DNA from: Bacteroidota bacterium
GTDB lineage: Bacteria; Bacteroidota; Bacteroidia; Chitinophagales; LD1
NCBI GenBank assembly: GCA_947457525.1
Contig: CANGXE010000001.1
Location: forward strand, 1-35,752
DNA: 35,752 nucleotides
Reading direction: 5' to 3'
This document shows, piece after piece, positions 23,770 to 33,349 of this stretch. The stretch's first letter is position 1; each line of letters starts with the position of its first letter. The notes beneath the pieces were generated by a model. The model was not told the origin of the DNA. It saw only the letters and a list, made by a program, of their open reading frames with translations, and made no database searches. A program made the translations under genes and the position numbers.

Positions 23770-26361
23770 TTAATTTTTGTCATCGAAGTCGATAAACTCT
23801 GGTGGTGATTGTGTATCAAAATACTTCTCCTCCCGTTTCTTTTCATTTTCATCTACCTTAATCGGTGAATTATTAAGCAAATTTTTAAGTACATCCTTCT
23901 CTTTCTTAAAGTCCTCTTTCAATTTATTCCGCGAAGAAGCTTTGTCATATTTTATCTTCAAATTGTCAATTGGCCCAAGTAGAGACAAATAAATATTTAC
24001 TCCTTCATATGGGTCACTTTCAATATACTGGAGGTCGGCATTATTATTACGATTAAACTTTTGCGCAAGTAACTTATGTAAATTGACCTTTAAGTGATAG
24101 TCTACAGTATTATCAAAGTAGTGATAACCAAAAAACATCAAATTGAGTGCTGATGTTTTAATTTCAAACTCCGGAACGTCAAATCGCTTGTTCGCAATTT
24201 TTATTGTATTTGTTAATTCTGCAAAACGAACATCTTCAAGTTCAGACACACGAATAAACTTTGACGCTGCTTTCAATGGTTCGAAATTGAGTAATCGACC
24301 TTCTTTTATGGAGAAATCAATAATCGCTGTCAAAGATTCTTGATCAAGTGTCTTATAATCTTTCCAAGTGGCGTTAAGCGACATTGCACTTGTCAACTTG
24401 CCTTTGAGATTTTTATCCGTTAAAGTAGTTTGACCAAAGTTATCTGCTTGCTGGAAGATAATAGGCAAGTCTAAACCAACAGCACTTATATCACAATTAA
24501 TATTTAAATCTTTATTGTTAATAAAAGAAATTAACCCTTTAGTTTGCACATCGCCACCCATGGCCACCGTGTTCAATTGATTAATTCGAATTAAGCCCGG
24601 TGATATTTGAAGTGATGCATTTAGTTCTTCAAACTTCATTTTAAGGTAGGTGAATTGCTCAACCGATACTTCTAAATTTCCGCGCATATTGAAGACCTCG
24701 GCAATGTTTAGTTTCTGCTTTTTTGAGGCTATGTCTTTTATCTTTTTCTTATCAAAAGCGTCAATCAGTGCAGACAAATGAAAATTCTTCATTTTCAGTT
24801 TGCCATTCACATCAAGTACTACTTTGTTGGCTGTTCTGTTTTCACTCAAGTTATAAATAAAAGGAAACAAATTTTGGATATCGCCACTAAAAGTAAAATC
24901 TGTACTCAGCATATTGAGTGTCAAATTTTGAGCTTCTAATCTGTCATTTTCATATTTTAATAATCCATTAATGTTACCGTATGTAATATCATTTTGCCTA
25001 AACTCTATGCCATTTAATTTAAACTGACCTGAGCCTACTAACGATGAATTAGCAATGTCAGTAAAATCACTTTTTCTACCTACTAAGTGAAACTGATTAA
25101 ATAAAATCGTACCGTCAATATCCTGAGCTATAGTATCTGAAACAAATGACGATAACTCAGCAAGGTGCAATGTCCCATTGGCAAAAAGGTCAAATGATGG
25201 ATCTGATAGGTTATTTACGAGGAGTTTAAATTGAAAAGGTTTATCGTTCAGTGTACAATTAAAGTTGCTGATTTGAAGTAGGTCTCTCCCTTTTTTATCT
25301 ACAGAATATGTGGCTTTTGCATTTACATTTTTCAAAAACTTATTGTACTTCCCTAACTTAATTTCACTGTCTTTCAGTTCAGCTTTCAATACCACATCGG
25401 GCATAGAAGACTTACCTAATATACCTTTAACCGTTGCCTCTAAACTATAAGCACCCGAACCTTTAGCCTCTATAAAATTCTCGCTGTATCGTGCCGGCAT
25501 TAGAGAAAATAGTTGCTGCATATCAGCACCATCATTCTTCAATGTAAAATCGAGTTCTGTTTCATTAAAACGGGTCGCAAAAAAACCGTCAATAGCAAAA
25601 TTAACTTCATCAAGTCGAATATTCCCCTCTTTGAAGCGATATTTACCAGTTGTCCTATTTACATCCAATACAAAATTGGTGTTCACTTTTTTCCCTTCTA
25701 AGAAAAAATCATCTTGACTTGAAAATTTATTGATTGTAAATCTAGCTTTGGTATCAAGTGTGAAATTAGTTTCCGAAAAATTGCCTTGCATTTGCGCTTC
25801 ATCAAAAAAGAAATTGAGATGTGTATGCTGTAATTTATCGGAGTAAGTAAACTTCACTCTCTTGAAATCAACTTTACGTAATTTAACGGCTAGGCTTGAG
25901 GATTTGTCAGAGGTGTCTTCCTTAAAAATAGCGTAATTCCATTTACCTTTGGCATTGCGCAAAAGATTAACTTCTCCATTGCGAATCAATATCCGATTAA
26001 ACTCCACCTCATTACTCCAGAGGGAAAAGATATTACACAACAACGACAGTTCTTCAACTGCTATTAACTTTTTATTCCCGCTTACCAATTTATCATCAAT
26101 ACTTACTTGAGAAAAGGTAAGTGATGCATTTGGAAAATGTTTAAGTAACGACAGTTTAATACCTCCGTCAACCTTCACCGGCACAGTTACTTTTTTATTA
26201 ATTTCTGTAATGATTACAGATTTCACTTTCTCTTCGAGCAAAAAACCTAGGACAAATAAGCTGCCAACTGTAACAACAACTATTAATAACAAACCTACAA
26301 GTAGTTTAATCCACTTTGAGGTATTTAAATGAGGTTTAATATTTTCGGTAGTCGACTTCAT
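23770..26361 (-). CDS. AsmA-like membrane-anchored protein
   Basis: 863 residues: short cytosolic N-terminus, one membrane helix (about 17-42) and a very long beta-rich periplasmic part. The N-terminal part (EKVKSVIITEINKKVTVPVKV, LLKHFPNASLTFSQVSI, LSLLCNIFSLWSNEVEFNRI, RNGEVNLLRNAKGKWNYAIF) matches the AsmA N-terminal domain, and the region at about 690-800 (ESLTAIIDFSIKEGRLLNFEPL, VRFAELTNTIKIANKRFDV) matches the AsmA C-terminal domain. Relatives form bridge-like tubes thought to carry lipids across the periplasm. The C-terminus is charged (KKEKDVLKNLLNN). The kinase gene follows 22 bp downstream. Start ATG at 26361. Confidence 0.9.
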   Translation of the reverse strand: MKSTTENIKPHLNTSKWIKLLVGLLLIVVVTVGSLFVLGFLLEEKVKSVIITEINKKVTVPVKVDGGIKLSLLKHFPNASLTFSQVSIDDKLVSGNKKLIAVEELSLLCNIFSLWSNEVEFNRILIRNGEVNLLRNAKGKWNYAIFKEDTSDKSSSLAVKLRKVDFKRVKFTYSDKLQHTHLNFFFDEAQMQGNFSETNFTLDTKARFTINKFSSQDDFFLEGKKVNTNFVLDVNRTTGKYRFKEGNIRLDEVNFAIDGFFATRFNETELDFTLKNDGADMQQLFSLMPARYSENFIEAKGSGAYSLEATVKGILGKSSMPDVVLKAELKDSEIKLGKYNKFLKNVNAKATYSVDKKGRDLLQISNFNCTLNDKPFQFKLLVNNLSDPSFDLFANGTLHLAELSSFVSDTIAQDIDGTILFNQFHLVGRKSDFTDIANSSLVGSGQFKLNGIEFRQNDITYGNINGLLKYENDRLEAQNLTLNMLSTDFTFSGDIQNLFPFIYNLSENRTANKVVLDVNGKLKMKNFHLSALIDAFDKKKIKDIASKKQKLNIAEVFNMRGNLEVSVEQFTYLKMKFEELNASLQISPGLIRINQLNTVAMGGDVQTKGLISFINNKDLNINCDISAVGLDLPIIFQQADNFGQTTLTDKNLKGKLTSAMSLNATWKDYKTLDQESLTAIIDFSIKEGRLLNFEPLKAASKFIRVSELEDVRFAELTNTIKIANKRFDVPEFEIKTSALNLMFFGYHYFDNTVDYHLKVNLHKLLAQKFNRNNNADLQYIESDPYEGVNIYLSLLGPIDNLKIKYDKASSRNKLKEDFKKEKDVLKNLLNNSPIKVDENEKKREEKYFDTQSPPEFIDFDDKN

Positions 26362-26366
26362 TGTTA

Positions 26367-26390
26367 TTTAACGCAACTTTTGACGTTAAA
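26367..26390. repeat. Inverted repeat between the divergent AsmA-like and protease genes
   Basis: TTTAACG (26367-26373) and CGTTAAA (26384-26390) form a perfect 7-bp inverted repeat with a 10-base spacer, centred in the short region that must hold both promoters. A possible binding site for a regulator. Confidence 0.3.
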
Positions 26391-26450
26391 ATACATTCTA
26401 ACTGTTAAGTCTCAAAAATGAAGAATTTAAAATGTAAACTTGTGTTCGGT

Positions 26451-28754
26451 ATGAAAAAGATATGGCTGCTCTTAGTTTGTATTTGTATAGTTAACGCTAC
26501 AAATGCACAGACAATCGAAAGTGTACTACCTCATTCTTTTAGTGATTTAGAACTAAAGACCGAAAGCAATCCAGTTACATTACTGCGTTCATTTACGCAA
26601 AGTGAGTTAGATTCTCTTGACGTATCGGAGGCAGGTCAAGGACTTTTACCCAAATTTTCACGCTCTATTAAAACTGATTTAAACCTAATAAATAGTGGGC
26701 AATGGACTGAACTACAAAATGGAGATAGAGTATGGCGTATAGCCATCAAAGCACCAAAGGCTAAAGCACTCATTCCTTTTTTTAATGAATTTTACCTTCC
26801 AAAATCCGCTACTCTTCACGTTTACTCCCCTGATAGAAAAGAAGTAATTGGAGCTTTTACCTCTTTGAATAATACTAGTGACGGTTTCTTTTGTGCAGGA
26901 ATTTTACACGGTGAAGAAATCATTATTGAATATTATGAACCAAAAGAAGCAAACAAGGAAGGCAAATTAGCTATTCATGAATTGGGTTATGCTTACCGCT
27001 GGGTGAATGGCATTGAAGATGCTGACCGCGATTTTGGTGGATCGGGAAGTTGTGAGGTGAATGTAAATTGCGCTGAAGGGAATAATTTTCTGGACCAAAA
27101 AAATTCAGTCGTACGTATTTTAGTGCAAAGCAACACCGGTCAAGGTTGGTGTTCGGGTGCGTTAATCAATAATGCCAGAAACGATTGTACCCCTTATTTG
27201 CTCAGTGCACAACATTGCAGCGAGGGTACAAGCACTGCTCAGTTCAATCAATACGTTTTCTACTTTAACTACGAAGCTGCGGGCTGTAATAATCCATCAT
27301 CAGAAGGAAGTTTAGCCAATAAATTTATAAATGGATGTGCTAGAAAAGCTGATAGCAATGATGGAGGTGGCTCGACAGGTTCCGATTTTATCTTACTGGA
27401 GTTAAATTCTGCTCCCAATGCATCTTGGTCACCATTTTATGCCGGTTGGAACATTTCTAACACCGGAGCAAGTTCAGGCGTTGGCATTCATCACCCCGGT
27501 GGTGACATTAAAAAAATATCTACGTTTACGCAGCAAGCTACAAGCACCGCTTGGGGAACAGGCACAGGTTCGCATTGGCGTATATTTTGGTCAGCTACTA
27601 CCAATGGACATGGAGTAACCGAAGAAGGGTCGTCCGGCTCGCCTATATTCAATAGCAACGGTGAGATAGTAGGTACATTGACAGGTGGCGATTCTTTTTG
27701 CAATTCTCCGAACCAACCTGATCAATACGGTAAATTTTCTTATCACTGGACATCCAATGGCTCAACAGCAGCTAGACAACTTAAACCATGGCTTGATCCG
27801 GATAATTCGGGTATAACAAGCTTAAGTGGAGTTTATTCCCCTTGCGCAGCTACATTAAGTAATGATGCCGGCATTCAAACAATTCAGCAACCAGCTGGAA
27901 TAGTATGTGGAGCGACCATAAACCCGGTTGTAGTTCTAAAAAACTACGGAAGTAACACGTTGACATCTGTAACCATCAACTACACTATCAATGGTGCACT
28001 TAGCACTTATAACTGGAGTGGTAGTTTGAATACATTTAGCTCAACAGTTGTTAATTTGCCAAGTGTAGCCGGTCAAGCCGGAAATAATGTATTTATAGCA
28101 ACTACTAATAACCCTAACGGTTCAACAGACTTGAACTCTGCGAACGACTCAAAAACCACCAATTTTACATTATCGGGAATTGCATCTAATCTCAACCTCT
28201 ATCTTAAAACAGATGAGTATGGTTCAGAAACAACATGGGAAGTAAAAAACAGTAATAATGTACTACTTTACAGCGGAGGACCATATACTGATAACAACAA
28301 TGGTCAAATCATCAATACCCCACTATGTTTACCCAATGGTTGTTACACTATGTTTTTATATGACGACTATGGCGATGGAATGAATGGCAATTTGACCGGT
28401 GAAATGACATTATCTGATGTAAATACAGGTACAATTTATGCCACACTCACTAATCCCGGGTTTGGTGATGCGATAAGTTTTAATTTTTGCACACAAGCCA
28501 GCGATATTAGCCAACTTGGAAATATAACACACCGTATCTACCCTAATCCTAACAATGGGCAATTTGTGATTTCTACCGAAAATACCAATGACTTAAAGTT
28601 ACGAGTTTATAACGCGGTGGGGCAATTAATCCTTCAATCTGAAATTTCAGATAAACTTTACGCAATAGATTTAACGGCACAACCGACAGGTGTTTATTAT
28701 GTCCAACTGCTGCAAAATGGCTCTATCGCCACAGAAAAAATAATTATTCAATAA
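26451..28754 (+). CDS. T9SS-secreted lysyl-endopeptidase-like serine protease
   Basis: 767 residues: signal peptide (about 1-20, ending NATNAQ), a propeptide-like region to about 205, then an S1-type protease of the Achromobacter protease I kind. Catalytic triad: His255 in LLSAQHC, Asp312 in GSDFILLELN and Ser395 in EEGSSGSPIFN. An Asp in PDQYGKF, 29 residues after the Ser, lies in the place of the lysine-selecting Asp225 of protease I (from memory). Then a CARDB-like domain (about 475-575), a beta domain (YLKTDEYG, YDDYGDGMNG) and a T9SS type A sorting domain (about 695-767; RIYPNPNNGQF to EKIIIQ). An ATG at 26418 is also in frame, but 26451 starts the signal peptide directly. A lipoprotein gene follows 5 bp downstream. 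Confidence 0.9.
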   Translation: MKKIWLLLVCICIVNATNAQTIESVLPHSFSDLELKTESNPVTLLRSFTQSELDSLDVSEAGQGLLPKFSRSIKTDLNLINSGQWTELQNGDRVWRIAIKAPKAKALIPFFNEFYLPKSATLHVYSPDRKEVIGAFTSLNNTSDGFFCAGILHGEEIIIEYYEPKEANKEGKLAIHELGYAYRWVNGIEDADRDFGGSGSCEVNVNCAEGNNFLDQKNSVVRILVQSNTGQGWCSGALINNARNDCTPYLLSAQHCSEGTSTAQFNQYVFYFNYEAAGCNNPSSEGSLANKFINGCARKADSNDGGGSTGSDFILLELNSAPNASWSPFYAGWNISNTGASSGVGIHHPGGDIKKISTFTQQATSTAWGTGTGSHWRIFWSATTNGHGVTEEGSSGSPIFNSNGEIVGTLTGGDSFCNSPNQPDQYGKFSYHWTSNGSTAARQLKPWLDPDNSGITSLSGVYSPCAATLSNDAGIQTIQQPAGIVCGATINPVVVLKNYGSNTLTSVTINYTINGALSTYNWSGSLNTFSSTVVNLPSVAGQAGNNVFIATTNNPNGSTDLNSANDSKTTNFTLSGIASNLNLYLKTDEYGSETTWEVKNSNNVLLYSGGPYTDNNNGQIINTPLCLPNGCYTMFLYDDYGDGMNGNLTGEMTLSDVNTGTIYATLTNPGFGDAISFNFCTQASDISQLGNITHRIYPNPNNGQFVISTENTNDLKLRVYNAVGQLILQSEISDKLYAIDLTAQPTGVYYVQLLQNGSIATEKIIIQ

Positions 28755-28759
28755 ATAAT

Positions 28760-29242
28760 ATGAAAATACTTTTTTCAATTAGCCTATCGGCTATACTCCT
28801 ACTTAGCGTTGGCTGCAAGTCTAGCAAAACAACTAAAACGACCACAGAACAAAACGCTGCTGTTCCGTCTATTATCACTAGCACTAACTTTAGAAAAGTT
28901 GAAATTGACAAAGAAATATTCAACGCCACTACTAATCTACCTGCATTCGACACTGCTTACATCATTGCTGACACTTTACACATTATCACCGGCAAACTAC
29001 AAGCTTGTGACGCAGAGCATTTTTCTACGTTTACGAATGGCTCTATGATGAAATCATTGCCACCACAAGGTTTAGTCAAACTTTTTTTGATGGCTAACCC
29101 AACTTGCAAGAACACCTCGGCTTTTCACCTAAAATTCAACTTAGTGAATATGCGATTTAGACAAGACAACAAGGATGGCGGCAATCGCACTACCATAGTT
29201 CGTTTATTGGGTTGGGAAACGCCCCTCACCTATCGTTTCTAA
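28760..29242 (+). CDS. Lipoprotein of unknown function downstream of the protease
   Basis: 160 residues with a lipoprotein signal peptide ending LSVGC (Cys19), a Lys/Thr-rich linker (KSSKTTKTTTEQN), then a domain of about 120 residues with two cysteines (LQACDAEH and NPTCKNT) that could form a disulfide. I recognise no family. It starts 5 bp after the protease stop and must share its transcript; a role connected with the protease is possible but unproven. Its last 4 bases overlap the converging DUF1295 gene. Confidence 0.83.
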   Translation: MKILFSISLSAILLLSVGCKSSKTTKTTTEQNAAVPSIITSTNFRKVEIDKEIFNATTNLPAFDTAYIIADTLHIITGKLQACDAEHFSTFTNGSMMKSLPPQGLVKLFLMANPTCKNTSAFHLKFNLVNMRFRQDNKDGGNRTTIVRLLGWETPLTYRF

Positions 29243-30126
29243 TCTAAATTAGATGGCAAAGGGATGAGCACCGACACTTTGTTGGTATACTCCTCAAATC
29301 CTTTTTTATTTTTCTTATTTTTTTCTTCCATCATAGGTATGGATGCGAAAAGAAACATGATGGTCATAGCTACAAAGCCAATAGCTGACCACCAATAGTC
29401 CGGAGCAACGGCCATCATCATCACCCAAAGCCCAAACCAAAAACTGATTTCACCAAAATAGTTGGGATGGCGAGAGTAACGCCAAAGTCCGGTTTTGATA
29501 AACTCATTGGGCTTGGCTGCTCGCTTAAACGTGCGCATTTGTTCATCGGCAACCAGTTCAATAATTGTGGCAATGACTGCAATGGCAAATCCTACATAAA
29601 GTAACCATGAATTTAATTCTTGTGGTTGGTAAAACGCATAATAAACTGGCAGTAAACCAAGAAAAACCATCACCGTAGGAAAAAGATGAATGCCTCCCAA
29701 GTTGGTTAACCAATAGATAGATGGATTTTTATCATGCAACATTTTATAGCGCCAGTCTTCATGTCCAAGTCCCGTCCAACCGCGCATCCAATTGTAAGTT
29801 AACCTAACCGCCCAAAACAAAATGGCTACCAAAAACAAAGTCCCTACTAAGCTTTCACCCGGGAAAATTCGCCACCATCCGTAGGCAATAAAAGGTGGCA
29901 CCACACTCCAATAAGCATCATACAAACTAGAGTTTTTGAAGATTACACTAAACAGAAAAATACCTAAAGTAGCAGCAATATCTGCCACGAAAGTTTCTGC
30001 TAAAACATTGCCGCCATAGCCACTTTTCTTCATCGCCAACAAAGCTAATCCCGCTACTAGTACTGCAAAAAGATATGCTGCAAAACATATTATATAAGAA
30101 CGACTAAGTGAATGATTTGAATTCAT
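29239..30126 (-). CDS. DUF1295 family membrane protein (steroid 5-alpha-reductase-like)
   Basis: 295 residues with about seven or eight hydrophobic segments. The C-terminal RYSRHPNYFGEISFWFGLW and KKNKKGFEEYTNKV stretches are the signature of the DUF1295 / 3-oxo-5-alpha-steroid 4-dehydrogenase-like family, whose conserved HPNYFGE region is thought to take part in NADPH and substrate binding. An inner-membrane reductase or isoprenylcysteine-methyltransferase-like enzyme acting on a lipid is the likely role; the substrate is unknown. It is preceded by the terminator of the surface-protein gene, so it should have its own promoter. Confidence 0.9.
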   Translation of the reverse strand: MNSNHSLSRSYIICFAAYLFAVLVAGLALLAMKKSGYGGNVLAETFVADIAATLGIFLFSVIFKNSSLYDAYWSVVPPFIAYGWWRIFPGESLVGTLFLVAILFWAVRLTYNWMRGWTGLGHEDWRYKMLHDKNPSIYWLTNLGGIHLFPTVMVFLGLLPVYYAFYQPQELNSWLLYVGFAIAVIATIIELVADEQMRTFKRAAKPNEFIKTGLWRYSRHPNYFGEISFWFGLWVMMMAVAPDYWWSAIGFVAMTIMFLFASIPMMEEKNKKNKKGFEEYTNKVSVLIPLPSNLD

Positions 30127-30170
30127 GGCTTCGGTTTAGAACATAACAATAGCCATTTTGAATGGTTTAT

Positions 30171-30207
30171 AAAAAAACTGCCCCTCCGAAATCCGAAAGG
30201 GCAGTTT
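30171..30207 (-). terminator. Rho-independent terminator of the 1007-residue surface protein gene
   Basis: On the minus strand AAACTGCCCTTTCG pairs with CGGAGGGGCAGTTT (14 pairs, two of them G-U) around a short loop, followed by a run of seven T. It separates the surface-protein gene from the DUF1295 gene. Confidence 0.92.
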
Positions 30208-30227
30208 GAATATAAATAAGAGCTGCA

Positions 30228-33200
30228 CTATTGCATCACCAATTTACCTTGAACAACCTGTTTGTTGTTTTGAAGAATTTGGAAAGCGTAGAAACCTGAA
30301 GCTAAACCATTTCTATCAAAACCAATAGTATTGCCGATAGATAGTATATCCGCCACTTGTCTGCCCATCAAATCGGTAACGATTAATCGGAAATTTTCAC
30401 TGTTGTCACTCAATTTGAACATGGCATAATCACTCATTGGATTTGGTGCAACGATGACGTTAGTTTTTACCACTTCATCAATGCTATTCACATCAATAAA
30501 TGTAATTTCTGATTCGTTAGTAATCACCGGCTCGTTGAAGTCAAAATAGATAGCGGCTTCGTCTAAAATTTTGTAGCCCGCAGCTAAGCCATTCTTAGCA
30601 TCAATGGTAAATTTCACAAAACCGTGGCTGTTTGGCTCGTCATTAGTACTATCCGGCAACATGATGTTTGAGAACTTGTAATTTACATTTTTCCCTGTGC
30701 GTGTAACTATGCATGGGTGACTTGATCCCAAGAACGTAAACGTACCTTCTTCTAAATCAGACGCCAATTCATCTAGGATAACTACGTTCACCGCAGGTGC
30801 AGTTCCGGTGTTTTGGAAGTTGACGATATACTCGATTTTTTGGTAAGCATTGATAGAAGAAACCATTTGATAAGTTGGGTCGTCATAATTGGTTTCTACA
30901 GCCAATTTGTTGTTTGGATCCCAGCTACCTACAACGGTTTGGTGGATAGTATCCACGTTGTTGGTTTGATTTACATCATTACATGACGAGTTAATATTCA
31001 CTAAGTTGAAAAATGGTGTGCCTAAAGCTAATGTTTGGGGAGCAGAGAAATTGACAAAAAAGTTTTGTGTGCTGCCCGGTAACAAGTTGCTAACGTTCCA
31101 ACTAATTGTTTTGGTAGAAGCATTGTGTGAAGTAGCCGAAGGGCTTGAGTAGCTAAAATTCAAATTAGGGTCGTAATACATATTTGCTGTTCCACTTGCA
31201 ACGGTACTACCCACATTAGATATACTTACATAGTAATAAGCAGAAAAACCGGGAGTCACTGTACTGTTTGGCGACACATCAATACTCAAATTACAAACAC
31301 CCGGCTGGCAGTAAACTGCGAAGTTGTTGTTGCTGTATATCTGACCAACAACTGCCGTTACCGGTAGAGAAGTTGGCGCGATAGCACAACTTTGAGTTTG
31401 GTTGCCACCAATAGTGATAGTATAAGTTCCGGCAGGTACACTCACGCAATAGTCACCTAATGAGTTAGTGTAAGCATAGAAAGTAGCTCCATTCGGTGAA
31501 GTGAGCAAAATGCTTAATCCGTTAATCCCGCTTTCTGTATTCTGGTCTTGTAAACCATTGTTATTCGCATCAAAAAACACTTTACCACAAATTTGGCTGC
31601 TGGCATTTTGGATACCAAAGTTGTATCCACAATGAGTTCCACCATTGGCAGTTAATGTATATACAGCACAATTTGTTGTGCCTGGGGTCAATGTACTCAC
31701 CACAGGAATACTAAAAGAAGTACCCTGAGTGTTTAGACAATGATAAATATCATAAGTTCCGGATGGTACAATAACTTGATAAAATCCAAAACTATCAGTT
31801 ACTGCCGTATAATTCCCCGCATAAACTATTTGTCCTGACAAGCCTAGTTCAGTACTGTCTTGAATTCCATCACCGTTTAAATCATTAAAAATAAATCCAC
31901 AAATGGTATCAGTACCCGGTACATTAAATAGATAACATGTAGAAGCAACACAACCGTTAGCATCAACTGCACTCAAACAATACACCCCAGTTTGATTAAC
32001 GGTAATTATCTGTCCAGGTTGGCTAGTATTCCACACATAAGTATATGGAGCTGTTCCACCTGTAACTACGGCTTGCAATACAGCGAATGTGCCACTTTGT
32101 TGTGTTGGCACTACTGTTATAGCAAAATTACCGCAATTCGAATTAAATCCTACAGAATCGCATGCTGTTGCTGTGCATTGAGATACTGCATCAGATATGG
32201 TTACGCACAGATAAGATGGAGTTTGTTGTATAAAAGTAGACTGCGTAGTTACTGCGTTACTCCAAGCAAAAGTAGGTTGAGTTCCTGGTGTTGCGCCTGT
32301 TACATTTGCAGTGAGATAAACGCCACCAACATTGGGATTGGGCTGCTGAGTGATGTTTGCAGAAAAATTCAAGCAAGGATTTCCGCCACCGTTTACAGTT
32401 ACGTTACTACATATTGAGTCGCAGAAAGCTTGATTGTTGTTACTATACACATACAAACAGAAACTGTAAACACCGGTAGCCAAATTATTTACTGTAAATG
32501 AAGTGTTAGAGGTAGGAGTGTTTGTTAATGGTGAGCCATTCATCCACCATTGAAAACCTGCCCCTGTGTTCACATTAGTCGAGGTACTTTGCAAAACCAC
32601 TACACCAGGATTAGTATTGGTGACTGTAAAATTTGCTTGAACGTTTCCGCAATTGTTAGGTGCTGTAACTGTCACAGGCTGACAATAGCTACCCACACAT
32701 CCATTAGCATCGGTCACAAAAAGGCATACTGAATAAGTACCGCCATTAGTGTAAGTATGTACCGGATTTAATCCTTGGCCAGAAGAACCATCACCAAAAG
32801 TCCAAAGATATGATAGCGGTTGTGCGTTACCATTGCCGAGTCCATTGAAAGTAACTACGTTTCCATTTGTAACCGCATTATAGGTGGCAACAACCATCCC
32901 GGCACAAGGCGAAACGGTAGTGCAGAATGTATCTTTACAGATATTAGTCGGTTGGCCAGTGACGTTTGCCGTCACAATCAAACAAACTTGATAGCTACTA
33001 TTTACATCGCTAAACTGATGTGTTGGATTTTGCAATGTGGAAGTAGTACTGTCACCAAAATTCCATTCATAGCCTTGTATCTGAAAATTTGGCGTGCTGG
33101 TAGTTGTGCTTGTAAACGAATAGTAACCCGTTTGTGGTGAAGTGAAACTGAAATTCGCTGTTACACCTCCACAGTTAGGCACTTGTGCGCTGGCTAATCC

Positions 33201-33251
33201 CCAACCTAGGAGAAGCGTAAACGCTACGAGCAATTTTTTCATGTTTTTCAT
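30228..33251 (-). CDS. Large cell-surface adhesin-like protein with T9SS sorting domain
   Basis: 1007 residues, rich in Asn, Thr and Ser: signal peptide (1-22, ending LASAQ); two PKD domains (about 28-115 with YEWNFGDS, and 117-197 with YLWTFGDGS); an Ig-like stretch (about 200-288); two SprB-repeat-like modules (about 298-370 and 376-445; VTGGTAPYTYVWNTS, VYCLSAVDANGCVASTC); two SdrD-B-like modules (about 448-548 and 553-648) opening with NDLNGDGIQD and DANNNGLQD, probable calcium loops; a DUF11-like region (about 652-770); a domain starting GSWDPNNK (about 776-920); and a T9SS type A sorting domain (about 930-1007; VAPNPMSDYAMF). Exported by the Sec pathway, then T9SS, and presumably surface-anchored. 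SprB likeness suggests adhesion or gliding. It is a single gene with a strong terminator. Confidence 0.9.
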   Translation of the reverse strand: MKNMKKLLVAFTLLLGWGLASAQVPNCGGVTANFSFTSPQTGYYSFTSTTTSTPNFQIQGYEWNFGDSTTSTLQNPTHQFSDVNSSYQVCLIVTANVTGQPTNICKDTFCTTVSPCAGMVVATYNAVTNGNVVTFNGLGNGNAQPLSYLWTFGDGSSGQGLNPVHTYTNGGTYSVCLFVTDANGCVGSYCQPVTVTAPNNCGNVQANFTVTNTNPGVVVLQSTSTNVNTGAGFQWWMNGSPLTNTPTSNTSFTVNNLATGVYSFCLYVYSNNNQAFCDSICSNVTVNGGGNPCLNFSANITQQPNPNVGGVYLTANVTGATPGTQPTFAWSNAVTTQSTFIQQTPSYLCVTISDAVSQCTATACDSVGFNSNCGNFAITVVPTQQSGTFAVLQAVVTGGTAPYTYVWNTSQPGQIITVNQTGVYCLSAVDANGCVASTCYLFNVPGTDTICGFIFNDLNGDGIQDSTELGLSGQIVYAGNYTAVTDSFGFYQVIVPSGTYDIYHCLNTQGTSFSIPVVSTLTPGTTNCAVYTLTANGGTHCGYNFGIQNASSQICGKVFFDANNNGLQDQNTESGINGLSILLTSPNGATFYAYTNSLGDYCVSVPAGTYTITIGGNQTQSCAIAPTSLPVTAVVGQIYSNNNFAVYCQPGVCNLSIDVSPNSTVTPGFSAYYYVSISNVGSTVASGTANMYYDPNLNFSYSSPSATSHNASTKTISWNVSNLLPGSTQNFFVNFSAPQTLALGTPFFNLVNINSSCNDVNQTNNVDTIHQTVVGSWDPNNKLAVETNYDDPTYQMVSSINAYQKIEYIVNFQNTGTAPAVNVVILDELASDLEEGTFTFLGSSHPCIVTRTGKNVNYKFSNIMLPDSTNDEPNSHGFVKFTIDAKNGLAAGYKILDEAAIYFDFNEPVITNESEITFIDVNSIDEVVKTNVIVAPNPMSDYAMFKLSDNSENFRLIVTDLMGRQVADILSIGNTIGFDRNGLASGFYAFQILQNNKQVVQGKLVMQ

Positions 33252-33292
33252 ATAGTTTGATTTTAGGTGAAGAATATTTGCTGTTAGACAGT

Positions 33293-33302
33293 GTAAATTT
33301 AC
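33293..33302. repeat. Palindrome upstream of the surface-protein gene
   Basis: GTAAATTTAC is a perfect 10-bp palindrome 41 bp before the ATG at 33251. On the minus strand it also contains TAAATTTA, one base from TAnnTTTG, so it may simply be the promoter box. Confidence 0.25.
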
Positions 33303-33349
33303 GACATGGTGGCAGAAATGATTTAATTTATATTCATATTCTTACCTAC

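Noticed and set aside
31992..32417. Plus-strand Cys/Ser/Tyr-rich frame of 141 codons within the surface-protein gene
   Set aside because: The odd composition is the reverse complement of Asn/Thr/Val-rich coding sequence, not a toxin-like peptide.
30228..33251. Possible DNA-level tandem repeats in the surface-protein gene
   Set aside because: The modules repeat only at protein level and are too diverged to be DNA repeats or a recombination cassette.
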